Below, one piece after another: positions 19,332-27,868 of a DNA stretch of 39,874 nucleotides (position 1 is the stretch's first letter; the number at the start of each line of letters is the position of its first letter). Below the pieces are notes generated by a model that was given only the letters and a program-made list of their open reading frames with translations, had not been told where the DNA came from and did no database searches. Position numbers and translations under genes: made by a program. Source of the stretch: Bacteroidales bacterium (GTDB lineage: Bacteria > Bacteroidota > Bacteroidia > Bacteroidales > UBA10428); assembly GCA_016926235.1 (NCBI GenBank), contig JAFGOZ010000375.1, forward strand, positions 1 to 39,874. The letters run 5' to 3'.

Positions 19332-21115
19332 AACTGAAAATAAATAAAAGGCTGCAAATCAGAGGTCCGTGCCTGATAAATCAAAATTACTGCCAATACA
19401 CAAACTGCTGCTTTTACCCATACCGGAGTTTGAATAAAGGTCTGCTTATACCAGTCCTTCCACTTTACAGGCAACCAATGGATAATATAGCCTATGGCCA
19501 TAATTACAAAAATAATCCAGTAAGATTTGGCCATCTGCGGTATTAAACTCGCCTGAAAGTTTGTCCCAATTTGTTTCATCATCTGGCCAATGCGCCCCAT
19601 ATCTTCACCCCTGAAGAAAAAACGGGTGAAAGTGATAAAATTAAAAGTGAGAAATATCTTCCAGAACCTAACAGGCCAGTTATTATATTTTTCGTAAGGG
19701 CTGATCTTGCTCCATAGCTTATATACAACAAGTCCCAATCCATTTAAACCACCCCATATCACCCATTTTGTACCTGGTCCATGCCATAATCCTCCTAAAA
19801 GCATCGTTAACATCAAATTAGCATCTGTAATAATATATTTAGTTGCACCTGGTACATACATTTCCAACAACCAAACTACCACGATTGCCAGAATAAAACC
19901 CAGGGCAACCCAATTAGACGGACCTATAAGAAAACCTAAAAAAACAAGGAAATACATGCTGACAAAAGCCCAATAGTTCTTCTTCTTTAGTATATATAAA
20001 TACCAGAAAACTATTGCCAGTACGAAAAATCCAAAGTATAGCCAATTCCAGCCATTATGCATTATCATAACTCCCAATATGATGGGCACACTTAAATAAG
20101 TGAAAAATGAAGCCTTCCGGTTACCACCCAGCGGTATGTACAAATAATCCTTCAACCACCTTGATAGTGACATATGCCAGCGTCTCCAAAAATCAGCCGT
20201 GCTCAATGCTTTGTAAGGCGAATTAAAGTTTGCAGGCAGTTTAAATCCCATCATCAATGCAACACCAATGGCAATATCCGTATATCCGCTAAAGTCGCAA
20301 TAGACTTGCAGTGAATACCCATATAGCCCCATAAGATTTTCAAAACCAGTGAAAACGGAAGGGTTCTCAAACACCCTGTCTATAAAATTCACGGCCAGGT
20401 AGTCCCCTATTATCATCTTTTTTATCAGTCCGTTAAGAATACAAAAAAGGGCGTATCCAAATTCCTGTTTTGTTAGTTTATAGTCGTTATATATTTGAGG
20501 AATAAACTCGGAAGCCCGCACAATCGGGCCTGCTACTAATTGAGGAAAGTAGGAAACGTAAAAGCCAAAATCCAAAATATTCTTTACAGGTTTAAGCTTC
20601 CCTAAATACACATCCAAAGAGTAACTCATGGTTTGAAATGTAAAAAATGAAATACCCACAGGAAGCAGGATTATGGAAGTATCAAAATGAGTTCCGGCAA
20701 ATAAATTCGTCCACTCTGCAATATAATCAACCACTTCAAAGTTTGTATGGAAATACCCATTAATAAGGGTCACGAAATAATATGCATACTTATAGTAAGA
20801 CAAAACACCGAGATTAACTGCCACACTTAATCCCAGAAATACTTTCTTAGCCAATTGCCGGTTGGAAAAATATATTCCATAGCCTATCCCATAATCTACC
20901 AGGGTTGAAAATATCAGAAGTAAAAAGAATATTCCACTCGTTTTGTAATAAAAAAATAAGCTGACAAGGAATAAATAAGCGCTTCGGGAAGCCTTATATT
21001 TATATACCATGGTGTATACAGCAAGCACAATCGCGAAAAACACCCAAAAATAAAGCCGTGTAAAAATCAGTGGGGATTCCTGAGAGAATTCAAAAATATT
21101 CTTAAGTACTTGCAT
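19328..21115 (-). CDS. MBOAT family O-acyltransferase (AlgI-like)
   Basis: A 595-residue polytopic protein that moves acyl (usually acetyl) groups across the inner membrane for modification of an exported polysaccharide. Hallmarks are YFPQLVAGPIVRASEF, the WRRWHMSLSRWLKDY motif near residue 308, and the catalytic histidine motif GGLWHGPGTKW near residue 441. The C-terminus DLQPFIYFQF is typical of the family. It is longer than AlgI (~480-520 aa), with extra membrane segments in the middle and the end. Its usual partner, an SGNH hydrolase, is the next gene upstream on the same strand but separated by a ~490-bp stretch holding a broken four-helix-bundle gene. The 3' end is duplicated at 17861-17921. 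Confidence 0.92.
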   Translation of the reverse strand: MQVLKNIFEFSQESPLIFTRLYFWVFFAIVLAVYTMVYKYKASRSAYLFLVSLFFYYKTSGIFFLLLIFSTLVDYGIGYGIYFSNRQLAKKVFLGLSVAVNLGVLSYYKYAYYFVTLINGYFHTNFEVVDYIAEWTNLFAGTHFDTSIILLPVGISFFTFQTMSYSLDVYLGKLKPVKNILDFGFYVSYFPQLVAGPIVRASEFIPQIYNDYKLTKQEFGYALFCILNGLIKKMIIGDYLAVNFIDRVFENPSVFTGFENLMGLYGYSLQVYCDFSGYTDIAIGVALMMGFKLPANFNSPYKALSTADFWRRWHMSLSRWLKDYLYIPLGGNRKASFFTYLSVPIILGVMIMHNGWNWLYFGFFVLAIVFWYLYILKKKNYWAFVSMYFLVFLGFLIGPSNWVALGFILAIVVVWLLEMYVPGATKYIITDANLMLTMLLGGLWHGPGTKWVIWGGLNGLGLVVYKLWSKISPYEKYNNWPVRFWKIFLTFNFITFTRFFFRGEDMGRIGQMMKQIGTNFQASLIPQMAKSYWIIFVIMAIGYIIHWLPVKWKDWYKQTFIQTPVWVKAAVCVLAVILIYQARTSDLQPFIYFQF

Positions 21116-21166
21116 CTTTATTCCTGTTTATATTATTTTAAGGGATAAGGCATAAGGGATAATGAA

Positions 21167-21559
21167 TTAAGTATAGTTAGTATTTAGTTTGTTTATTAAA
21201 CTATTTAACATCCTTTCTATTTCATTATGTTCTTGTTTTATTTCATTGATCGTACATTCATTCATATAGTTCATATATATTACTATTTCTAGCTGTGACT
21301 GAAATTCATATAAAGATCCTCTGGCAATTTTTAGGAACCTTAAATATTCACTTCTATATTGTCTCCCATACCCTTCTGCTATATTTGAAGGAACATAAAC
21401 AATGCTTCTTCTGATTTGAGTTGTAATACCATATTTTTCTTAATCAGGAAATGATTGTGTTTGGATGTAAATCATCTTTGCTAGATTCAAAGACTTCTTC
21501 CAAACATTTAAATCTCGAAACGAATTAATTTCTCCCTTGTTACTTATTACTTTTCCCAT
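21167..21559 (-). pseudogene. Four-helix-bundle (S23/IVP-type) protein gene with in-frame stop
   Basis: The frame from ATG at 21559 to TAA at 21167 spans 131 codons. It encodes the family pattern DLNVWKKSLNLAKMIY, then EKYGITTQIRRSI, VPSNIAEGYGRQ and EYLRFLKIARGSLYE. Members of this four-helix-bundle family (first known from 23S rRNA intervening sequences) are ~115-130 residues, so the length is normal. Codon 40 (21440-21442) is TAA, between FPD and EKYG, where the family has a charged residue and no stop. Everything else is in frame, so this is one nonsense change and not extensive decay. The flanks (21121-21166) hold aagggataa-type short repeats. It lies between the SGNH and MBOAT genes, a likely late insertion. 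Confidence 0.8.
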
Positions 21560-21610
21560 TTGCCTTGGTTATTTAAGCACATATCCATTGTATTTTGCAT
21601 TAAATTCATT

Positions 21611-22861
21611 TTATTGATTAATAGCATCCACATAATTATCAAATCCCTTTAAAAAAGCATTAAAAAACAGATCCCCCTTTAATAAATAACCCGCCCGGGT
21701 AAAATGCACTTTATCATTTTGCATCAGCCCGTCTTTGTGCCATACAGAGGTTGAATTTAATCCCCCCATAATGTGATAAAAATCCCATACACCGTAATTG
21801 TATTCTTTAGCCAGCTCCATGATAACAGCTTCCATCTGTTCTGTATTTTTATTGATATATCTTCTGTATAAATAACTGTCATTAGGTACAGTGAGGAGTA
21901 TGGCTGCCTCAGGAACTGCTGTTTTAATCCTTGACAAAAAGCTTATATAATTCGTTTTATAAACTTCACGATTAAAATCCCTTGTATAGGCATCATTAGT
22001 TCCCAAAGAAATTATAACCAAATCGGGATGCAGTGCAACAAGATGTTCATCAAGCAGGCTGCATCTTAAAAACGAGGGTATACTTGCACCATTTACTCCA
22101 ATTGCATTATATAAGATACCAGGATCATCACTCTCAAAACTTAGCCCATAAAGTACAAATTCTCGCTGTATGGTATCCTTTGCATGAAGTTTTAATAACA
22201 TACCTCCCATGTAATCCGAAAAGTCTATCTCGGTATATCCTAATTCTGTATTAATATGTATTTCTTTCCGGATATCAGGAGCTTCAATTTCAAAATCGTA
22301 ATAGGACGGCCCAATTTCATGAAATACTTTCAAACGGTTAAATTGGTAGGCGAGATTATTTTCTTCAGAAAATGTAATATACAGGCTCGCAAATGTATCG
22401 ACAGTAGTAATAGAAATTCCGCTCAAGCCTAATGTGCAATCCTTTTGTTTTTCAGTATTCATGCACTCACCCCAATAACCGGTATATTTCACTTCAAAGT
22501 TCCTGGGATTATTGGTATGTGCCACTTTATAAGGAAAAACAAAACCTCTTGCAGCAGCCCTGTTATCATAAATGGTTTGCATCCTTTCCCTGATCCTGTT
22601 TGTATACACATCTGCCTGTATATGTGATCCCCCAATATGTACAATGGAAATGTTTCCTTCTCCTTCTTTTATTAAATGATAATATTTTTGATATACTGCC
22701 TGGAAAGCCTGACTATCTGCAAAAAACTGAAACTTATTATCCTGATACCGGATATAATCGAATTGTGGTATTTCATAGGGAAACGAATACTGTGAATAAG
22801 CGAAAGCTTCTGTTATAAACAGAGTCAAGAAAATATATATCCACTTGAGTTGTCCTGTCAT
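21611..22861 (-). CDS. SGNH/GDSL hydrolase-fold acyltransferase or esterase partner of MBOAT
   Basis: A 416-residue exported protein with a signal peptide (IYIFLTLFITEAFAYSQ). The block I nucleophile motif is HIGGSHIQADVYT (S79), the block III motif is ISLGTNDAY, and the catalytic Asp-His pair lies near the C-terminus (NDKVHFTRAGY). The middle carries an inserted beta-rich domain (residues ~130-235) seen in Bacteroidota members. Such proteins work with MBOAT transporters, transferring or removing O-acyl groups on exopolysaccharide or peptidoglycan in the periplasm. Pairing with the MBOAT gene downstream supports this, although a broken gene now separates the two. A TAnnTTTG-like box (TATTTTTG on the minus strand, 22888-22895) lies 27 bp upstream of the start. 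Confidence 0.87.
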   Translation of the reverse strand: MTGQLKWIYIFLTLFITEAFAYSQYSFPYEIPQFDYIRYQDNKFQFFADSQAFQAVYQKYYHLIKEGEGNISIVHIGGSHIQADVYTNRIRERMQTIYDNRAAARGFVFPYKVAHTNNPRNFEVKYTGYWGECMNTEKQKDCTLGLSGISITTVDTFASLYITFSEENNLAYQFNRLKVFHEIGPSYYDFEIEAPDIRKEIHINTELGYTEIDFSDYMGGMLLKLHAKDTIQREFVLYGLSFESDDPGILYNAIGVNGASIPSFLRCSLLDEHLVALHPDLVIISLGTNDAYTRDFNREVYKTNYISFLSRIKTAVPEAAILLTVPNDSYLYRRYINKNTEQMEAVIMELAKEYNYGVWDFYHIMGGLNSTSVWHKDGLMQNDKVHFTRAGYLLKGDLFFNAFLKGFDNYVDAINQ

Positions 22862-22989
22862 CTATTCAGTTTCTTCCTGGGAAAAACCAAAAATACTATT
22901 TTTTTTAAGATGCCCTGAATAAGTAGGATATTTCTATATAAAAAGTACTAACAAAAAAAGTGAATTATTTTTTTAAGCGTGTCTTAAAC

Positions 22990-23388
22990 CTAATACTTAC
23001 TGTTTTTCTCCATATACCTCTCTACTCCTTCTTCAATAACACCAAACATATCAACCCTTTTCCATGGCTTTATCATATATTTAAATACAAGGTCTTCATT
23101 CAGGGCTTTCATTATTTCATCTGGTTCTGTAAAAGCTGATAATATCACGCATTCTTTATCCGGATATTTTTGTTTTATCTCCCTCAGAAAGTCCATCCCG
23201 TTCATTCGTGGCATCTTTAAATCTGTAATGACCAGGGATATTTTTTCCTTCTCCAATATTTTAAGACCCTCTAAAGCAGATAAAGCAGTTATAATTGGGA
23301 AATCTGATTCAAAATTAAGTACAAATAACTCGATATTTATCTCTTCATCATCCACATAAAGCACTTTATATTTTTTAAAATCCGGCAT
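22990..23388 (-). CDS. Single-domain response regulator (CheY-like receiver)
   Basis: The start at 23388 gives MPDFKKYKVLYVDDEE. An alternative ATG 24 bp upstream would add MHRIIVIL, which breaks the usual receiver start. The product has 132 residues and only a receiver domain: acidic pair D13-D14, phosphoacceptor D56 in LVITDLKMP, S84 in ILSAFTEPDE and K107 in MIKPW. The KPW ending of the beta5 loop is typical of receivers that partner with histidine kinases containing PAS domains or with HD-GYP proteins. No output domain and no neighbouring kinase are present, so it is likely an orphan signalling or phospho-relay protein. It is divergent from the YkgJ gene. Confidence 0.9.
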   Translation of the reverse strand: MPDFKKYKVLYVDDEEINIELFVLNFESDFPIITALSALEGLKILEKEKISLVITDLKMPRMNGMDFLREIKQKYPDKECVILSAFTEPDEIMKALNEDLVFKYMIKPWKRVDMFGVIEEGVERYMEKNSKY

Positions 23389-23444
23389 AAGAATTACGAT
23401 TATACGATGCAATTAAAGATACGTAAAAATACTAACTTTACCAC

Positions 23445-23690
23445 ATGGAATGCAGACCAAATTGTGGCGCGTGTTGTATAGCAATATCAATTTCTTCTCC
23501 TATACCGGGTATGCCTGATGGTAAGCCTGCGGGGGTAAGATGTATCCACCTGGCAGACGATTATACATGTAAAATTTTTGGGAAACCTGAACGTCCAAAA
23601 GTGTGCATTGCATTTGAAGCCGAAGAACTCATATGCGGCAAAAACCGGGATGAAGCATTAAAAATCATTAATGACCTGGAAAATTCCTAA
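23445..23690 (+). CDS. YkgJ-family cysteine-cluster protein
   Basis: A small protein of 81 residues with eight cysteines: C3, C7, C10, C11 (CxxxCxxCC start), C33, C42, C54 and C64. The pattern, with MECRPNCGACC at the N-terminus, CIHL in the middle and RPKVCIAFE near the end, matches the YkgJ/UPF0153 zinc- or iron-chelating family. The biochemical role is not established. It stands alone on the plus strand between the response regulator and the polyamine operon and overlaps the stop of the decarboxylase gene by 4 bp in convergent orientation. The short length is normal for the family. Confidence 0.88.
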   Translation: MECRPNCGACCIAISISSPIPGMPDGKPAGVRCIHLADDYTCKIFGKPERPKVCIAFEAEELICGKNRDEALKIINDLENS

Positions 23691-24859
23691 CTTAGTCTTC
23701 CCTTAAAATCTTCATAACCAAATTCTTTAACCAGGGTAAGTTCTCCTGAGTTTGAATTATACTTATAAATGGCTGGTAAATTCACTCCGTTAAACGTTGT
23801 ATTCTTTACCATAGTATAGTGCGACATGTCGCCAAATATTAACTTCTGTCCTATTTCCAGAGGCTTATCAAACGAATAATCGCCAACCACATCACCGGCG
23901 AGACAACTTACTCCTCCCAAACGATAGGTATACGATTTTTCACCGGGTACACCGGCATTCAATATTTCCGGTCTGTACGGCATCTCCAGCACATCGGGCA
24001 TGTGCGTTGTAACACTTGTGTCAAGTATTGCAATGTCTTTATCATTCTTAAAAAGGTCTAAAACTGATGCTACTAACACCCCGGTATTAATGGCAATAGC
24101 TTCCCCGGGTTCAAGATATACTTCCAGTTTATATTTTTCTCTAAAATCATTTATTATCCGAATGAGTCTGTCCACATCATAATCTGGTCTGCTGATATGA
24201 TGTCCACCACCAAAGTTGATCCATGTGATTCTATCAAAGAAATAGGAGAATTTGTTCTCAACCTCCTTCAGTGTCCTTTCCAGGGCATCACTGTTAAGCT
24301 CACAAAGTGTATGAAAATGAAGTCCTGAAATACCTTCCAGACTTTCTTCGTATCCGGTAAAGTTTTTCAGTGTTGTTCCTAACCTTGAAAATGGGGCACA
24401 AGGATCATACAGTTTGGTGCTTACCTCTGAATGCTCCGGATTTATGCGTAAGGCAAATTTGTGAGAGGAGTGACATTTCTCTATTTTTTTTCTGAAATGC
24501 TCAATCTGGCTTATTGAATTAAAGGATATGTGATCCGTGATTGAAAGCAATTGATCAAATTCCTCATCCTTATATGCCGGAGCGTAAAGATGGACTTCTT
24601 TCCTGAACTCTTCTTTTCCCAGTAACGCTTCATTTAATGAACTGGCAGTAACTCCATATAAATATTTCGAAATTAATGGTGCCATGTTCCACATGGCAAA
24701 ACCTTTAAGTGCTAAAAGGATTTTACACCCTGTTTGCTTTTGCACATGATCAAGAATCTTCAGGTTATCCTCAATACTTGTCTCATTTACAATGTAACAA
24801 GGTGTTTTAAGGGTTTTTAACTGATGTACTGTGAGATTTATTTTACCGAATTTTTCCAT
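23687..24859 (-). CDS. nspC: Carboxynorspermidine/carboxyspermidine decarboxylase
   Basis: A PLP enzyme of the alanine-racemase-fold group, 390 residues. It decarboxylates carboxyspermidine (or carboxynorspermidine) to spermidine (or norspermidine). Visible signatures are the PLP lysine K52 in ILLALKGFAMW, the glycine-rich phosphate loop in WINFGGGHH, the YLEPGEA motif and the C-terminal CLAGDVVGDYSF, which contributes the active-site Cys/Asp from the partner subunit. The gene overlaps the end of the dehydrogenase gene by 22 bp and follows it in the same operon, which is the classic CASDH-CANSDC pair used by many Bacteroidota instead of S-adenosylmethionine decarboxylase. Which polyamine is made cannot be read from sequence; spermidine is likely in this phylum. 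Confidence 0.93.
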   Translation of the reverse strand: MEKFGKINLTVHQLKTLKTPCYIVNETSIEDNLKILDHVQKQTGCKILLALKGFAMWNMAPLISKYLYGVTASSLNEALLGKEEFRKEVHLYAPAYKDEEFDQLLSITDHISFNSISQIEHFRKKIEKCHSSHKFALRINPEHSEVSTKLYDPCAPFSRLGTTLKNFTGYEESLEGISGLHFHTLCELNSDALERTLKEVENKFSYFFDRITWINFGGGHHISRPDYDVDRLIRIINDFREKYKLEVYLEPGEAIAINTGVLVASVLDLFKNDKDIAILDTSVTTHMPDVLEMPYRPEILNAGVPGEKSYTYRLGGVSCLAGDVVGDYSFDKPLEIGQKLIFGDMSHYTMVKNTTFNGVNLPAIYKYNSNSGELTLVKEFGYEDFKGRLS

Positions 24860-26037
24860 TCCACAACCTGCCAGGGTAAACCATATTTATTTAAATCATC
24901 CATAAAAGGATCCGGATCAAACTGCTCCATATTATACACGCCGGGTTGCTTCCAAACTCCGGAAAGCATCATCTTGGCACCAATCATAGCAGGAACACCG
25001 GTAGTATATGATATTGCCTGCGCTTCTGTTTCCTTATACGTTTCAGCATGGTCACATACATTGTAAATGAACTTACGGGCAAATCTACCATCCTTGATGC
25101 CTTCAATTACGCATCCAATGCATGTTTTCCCAGTATAATTCTCTGCAAGGCTTCCCGGATCAGGAAGGACTGCTTTTAAAAATTGCAGCGGTACAATTTT
25201 AATCCCGTTATACTCAACCTCATCTATACGGGTCATCCCAACATTTTGTAAAACTCTTAAATGTGTTAAATAGGCTTCGCCAAACGTCATCCAAAACCGC
25301 ATGCGCTTAAGCCCCTTAATATTTTGGGTTAATGATTCCATTTCTTCATGGTACATCAGGAACATTTTTTTGGGACCTATTTCCGGAAAATCAAAATCCT
25401 GCGATAGCGAAAGCGGATCAGTGCTTTTCCATTCCCCTTCCCAATAACGTCCGCGGGCTGTAACCTCACGAATATTAATTTCAGGATTAAAATTGGTAGC
25501 AAAGGCTTTCCCATGATCACCTGCATTGCAATCAACAATATCAACATAATGGATCTCATCAAACAAATGCTTTTGAGCGTAGGCACAAAAAACATTCGTT
25601 GTGCCAGGATCAAAACCACTTCCTAAAAGCGCCATAATTCCTGCATTCTTGTATTTATCCTGGTATGCCCATTGCCACTTGTATTCAAATTTAGCTTCGT
25701 CAGGCGGTTCATAATTGGCTGTGTCGAGATAATCTACACCTGTTTCGAGACAGGCATCCATTATGGCCAGATCCTGATATGGAAGGGCAAGATTAATAAC
25801 CAATTTTGGATTATATTTTCTAATCAATGAAGCTACCTGCTTGCTATCGTCAGCATCTATCTGCTCTGTAGTTATTTGTTGTTTCCAGTTTTTGCTCACA
25901 CGTTGTGCAATTTCATCGCATTTACTTTTTGTCCTGGATGCCAGGATGATCTCAGAAAACACGGAAGGTAACGATGCGCATTTTTGCACTGTAACATTGC
26001 TAACTCCTCCTGCACCAATTATTAAGACTCTGCTCAT
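24838..26037 (-). CDS. Carboxyspermidine dehydrogenase (saccharopine-dehydrogenase family)
   Basis: A 399-residue NAD(P)H-dependent enzyme that reductively condenses L-aspartate-beta-semialdehyde with putrescine (or diaminopropane) to carboxyspermidine (or carboxynorspermidine). The N-terminal Rossmann motif VLIIGAGGVSNVTVQKC is clear, followed by the saccharopine-dehydrogenase stretches LVINLALPYQD, GVDYLDTANYEPPDE and GSGFDPGTTNVFC. The C-terminal part has CIGCVIEGIKDG and TGVPAMIGAKMML, typical of CASDH. It is the first gene of the two-gene polyamine operon, with a 22-bp overlap into the decarboxylase gene. The 105-bp gap upstream separates it from the sulfur operon on the same strand. Confidence 0.92.
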   Translation of the reverse strand: MSRVLIIGAGGVSNVTVQKCASLPSVFSEIILASRTKSKCDEIAQRVSKNWKQQITTEQIDADDSKQVASLIRKYNPKLVINLALPYQDLAIMDACLETGVDYLDTANYEPPDEAKFEYKWQWAYQDKYKNAGIMALLGSGFDPGTTNVFCAYAQKHLFDEIHYVDIVDCNAGDHGKAFATNFNPEINIREVTARGRYWEGEWKSTDPLSLSQDFDFPEIGPKKMFLMYHEEMESLTQNIKGLKRMRFWMTFGEAYLTHLRVLQNVGMTRIDEVEYNGIKIVPLQFLKAVLPDPGSLAENYTGKTCIGCVIEGIKDGRFARKFIYNVCDHAETYKETEAQAISYTTGVPAMIGAKMMLSGVWKQPGVYNMEQFDPDPFMDDLNKYGLPWQVVEWKNSVK

Positions 26038-26142
26038 TATTACGTTTTTAAAGGTTCAGAATGCAAATTAACAATAAACAATAAAAGAATTTATACAATA
26101 AACCAAAATATTCTTAAAAATTCAGACATTATTTATTGAGCA

Positions 26143-27342
26143 TTAACTACAACCACCCTGTACTTTTATAGTTTTCTTTTGTATCGGTTGATTTAAGTGT
26201 TTAAGAGCCTCAACTAATTCTGTTAATTCACGGGCAGCTTCCGTACGGAAACGGTATACCTGTAATGCTTCCTTAGATGCATTTTTAAGAGGTTCTGATA
26301 TTTCAAAAAACTGCTTGCGGAATTCCGTTGTTGATTCCTTCAGAATATAGTTTTCTGAATTCCCCAGGAATTGCGATAACAAACATGCCATCTTAGCAGT
26401 GGTATCAATATCTGCATAAAAAATATTTGTTTTGTATGTTTGTTTAAACATTGCCCTCCATTCGCGGTTTTCCATACTATCTAAGGGGATGTTAATGGCT
26501 AATGGCAGGTGATATTCGTTATATTTTTCAGGACTCCTTACATCAATTAAATTAATAAGATAATGATTATTTACCAGTTCATACGCTAATTTATCCGAGG
26601 TTATTTCCTTGAATGAGCATTTTTTCTGTCTTTTAATTTCCGCAATTCGTTTATGTATTAACTCCTGTTTGTTAGGCGTGAATTGTACCAACCCAATTAA
26701 CAAAAATGGAATAATCCCGATCATCGCGTATCTAATCAGTTTTTTGGATGAAGTTTTTACAATTACCTTATTCTTTTTGTTTTCAATTTTAGTAGTTACA
26801 ATAAAAGCAAATGCAGCCATTAATGTCATTAACAGGGCAAATAGCTCTGATGATACACCAAGGTATTTGTCCATTCTTACAGGTCCCCAATTTTCGGCCA
26901 GATAAAGATGTTCGAAAGATGGATATCCTTCCAGAAAAATAAACACACCGATAAGAGATCCAAATACAAATGCCAGGCCATCCAATTTGCCGATTGAGGC
27001 AGCACAAATGCTGGTTCCGGGACAAAACCCGCCTATCACAAAACCTAGTCCCATTATAGCCCCACCAATAAGTGCCGACCATAGAAAGGTCGGATTTATA
27101 TATACCAATTCCATATCGAGCAGGCCAAAATGACTGAGCAGCATTACTCCTATCATGGCAGTTACTCCGGCAGTAAAAAATACGCGTAATACAGTAAAAT
27201 CATACCCATAAAAGAGTCCTACAAGTTTCTTTGTTGATGAAAAGCCTGCCTGCTCCAGAACATAGCCAAAAGCAATGCCAATGAGTAAGGCCACTATCAG
27301 GTTAAACTCATTACTAACAATATCAGGCACTAATGGTCCCAT
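26143..27342 (-). CDS. YeeE/YedE-type sulfur transporter half fused to a degenerate rhodanese domain
   Basis: A 399-residue protein. Residues ~10-225 have about six membrane segments and the conserved GGFCPGTSICAASIGK motif (C107, C113), the C-terminal half signature of YeeE/YedE (TsuA-like) thiosulfate or sulfur-compound transporters. Residues ~250-345 are a rhodanese-like domain with the entry motif LINLIDVRSPEKYNEYHLP. Its active-site loop reads IFYADIDTTAKMA, so the catalytic cysteine position (~310) is alanine and the domain is probably not an active sulfurtransferase. The C-terminal tail ends VQGGCS, offering a cysteine at 398 as an alternative sulfur carrier. It is the last gene of the operon, 7 bp after its N-half partner. 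Transport of thiosulfate or persulfide is inferred. Confidence 0.85.
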   Translation of the reverse strand: MGPLVPDIVSNEFNLIVALLIGIAFGYVLEQAGFSSTKKLVGLFYGYDFTVLRVFFTAGVTAMIGVMLLSHFGLLDMELVYINPTFLWSALIGGAIMGLGFVIGGFCPGTSICAASIGKLDGLAFVFGSLIGVFIFLEGYPSFEHLYLAENWGPVRMDKYLGVSSELFALLMTLMAAFAFIVTTKIENKKNKVIVKTSSKKLIRYAMIGIIPFLLIGLVQFTPNKQELIHKRIAEIKRQKKCSFKEITSDKLAYELVNNHYLINLIDVRSPEKYNEYHLPLAINIPLDSMENREWRAMFKQTYKTNIFYADIDTTAKMACLLSQFLGNSENYILKESTTEFRKQFFEISEPLKNASKEALQVYRFRTEAARELTELVEALKHLNQPIQKKTIKVQGGCS

Positions 27343-27349
27343 ACATTAA

Positions 27350-27868
27350 TTATTTTAACCAAAGACGTCTGAAAAACACAGCCACTGCGTAAGCCGCACC
27401 AAAAATGGCAAGCATGGTAATAATACCTCCAAATGACATAACTGCCATCCCGCTAAGGGCTGAACCACTGGTACATCCCCTGCCAAACTGCGAACCAAAA
27501 CCAAAGAGTGCTCCACCAACTATAGCAGCAATAATCCGTACGTAATTTCTTACCCGTGGCCCCTTCTCCAGTTTTAAACCAATCCGATCAGATAAAACTC
27601 CTGAGAAGAATGCCCCGATAATCACCCCCAAAACTTCAAAAACCAGCCAGTTGTTCATCGGACTAACGGGATGCTCCTCTTCGTATTCCTGGTAGAATTT
27701 TGCTGATTCGTAATGAGCCGGAGCCGCATTTTTAACCGTGGCTATTACAGTGCTTTTAACAGCCCCACTGGCACCAAGGCCCCTGCCGGTAATATAAATA
27801 GTGAATAATAAAACCAAGCCCAGGAATAAACCTGCAAGGTATGGATTCATATATGGTTTTGGCTTCAT
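27350..27868 (-). CDS. YeeE/YedE-type sulfur transporter, N-terminal half
   Basis: A 172-residue membrane protein with about four hydrophobic segments. The conserved cysteine motif GFGSQFGRGCTSGSALSGMA contains C132, the residue that takes part in thiosulfate relay in YeeE (TsuA). The other half of the transporter is the next gene, so in this organism the transporter is split into two polypeptides. It overlaps the cytochrome b gene by 4 bp (ATGA-type), showing translational coupling. A soluble loop of residues ~40-70 between the first and second segments is longer than in the bacterial TsuA that I recall. Substrate: thiosulfate or another sulfane-sulfur compound, by family. Confidence 0.87.
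   Translation of the reverse strand: MKPKPYMNPYLAGLFLGLVLLFTIYITGRGLGASGAVKSTVIATVKNAAPAHYESAKFYQEYEEEHPVSPMNNWLVFEVLGVIIGAFFSGVLSDRIGLKLEKGPRVRNYVRIIAAIVGGALFGFGSQFGRGCTSGSALSGMAVMSFGGIITMLAIFGAAYAVAVFFRRLWLK

Noticed and set aside
17861..19388. The 61-bp direct repeat as an insertion-sequence target-site duplication
   Set aside because: Target duplications are short and identical at birth; this pair differs mainly at synonymous sites and encodes the same protein end, so it is paralogous coding sequence. No transposase is present.
22972..22988. tttaag-cgtgt-cttaaa hairpin after the response regulator as a terminator
   Set aside because: Only a 6-bp AT-rich stem, and it is followed on the minus strand by A residues instead of a T-run.
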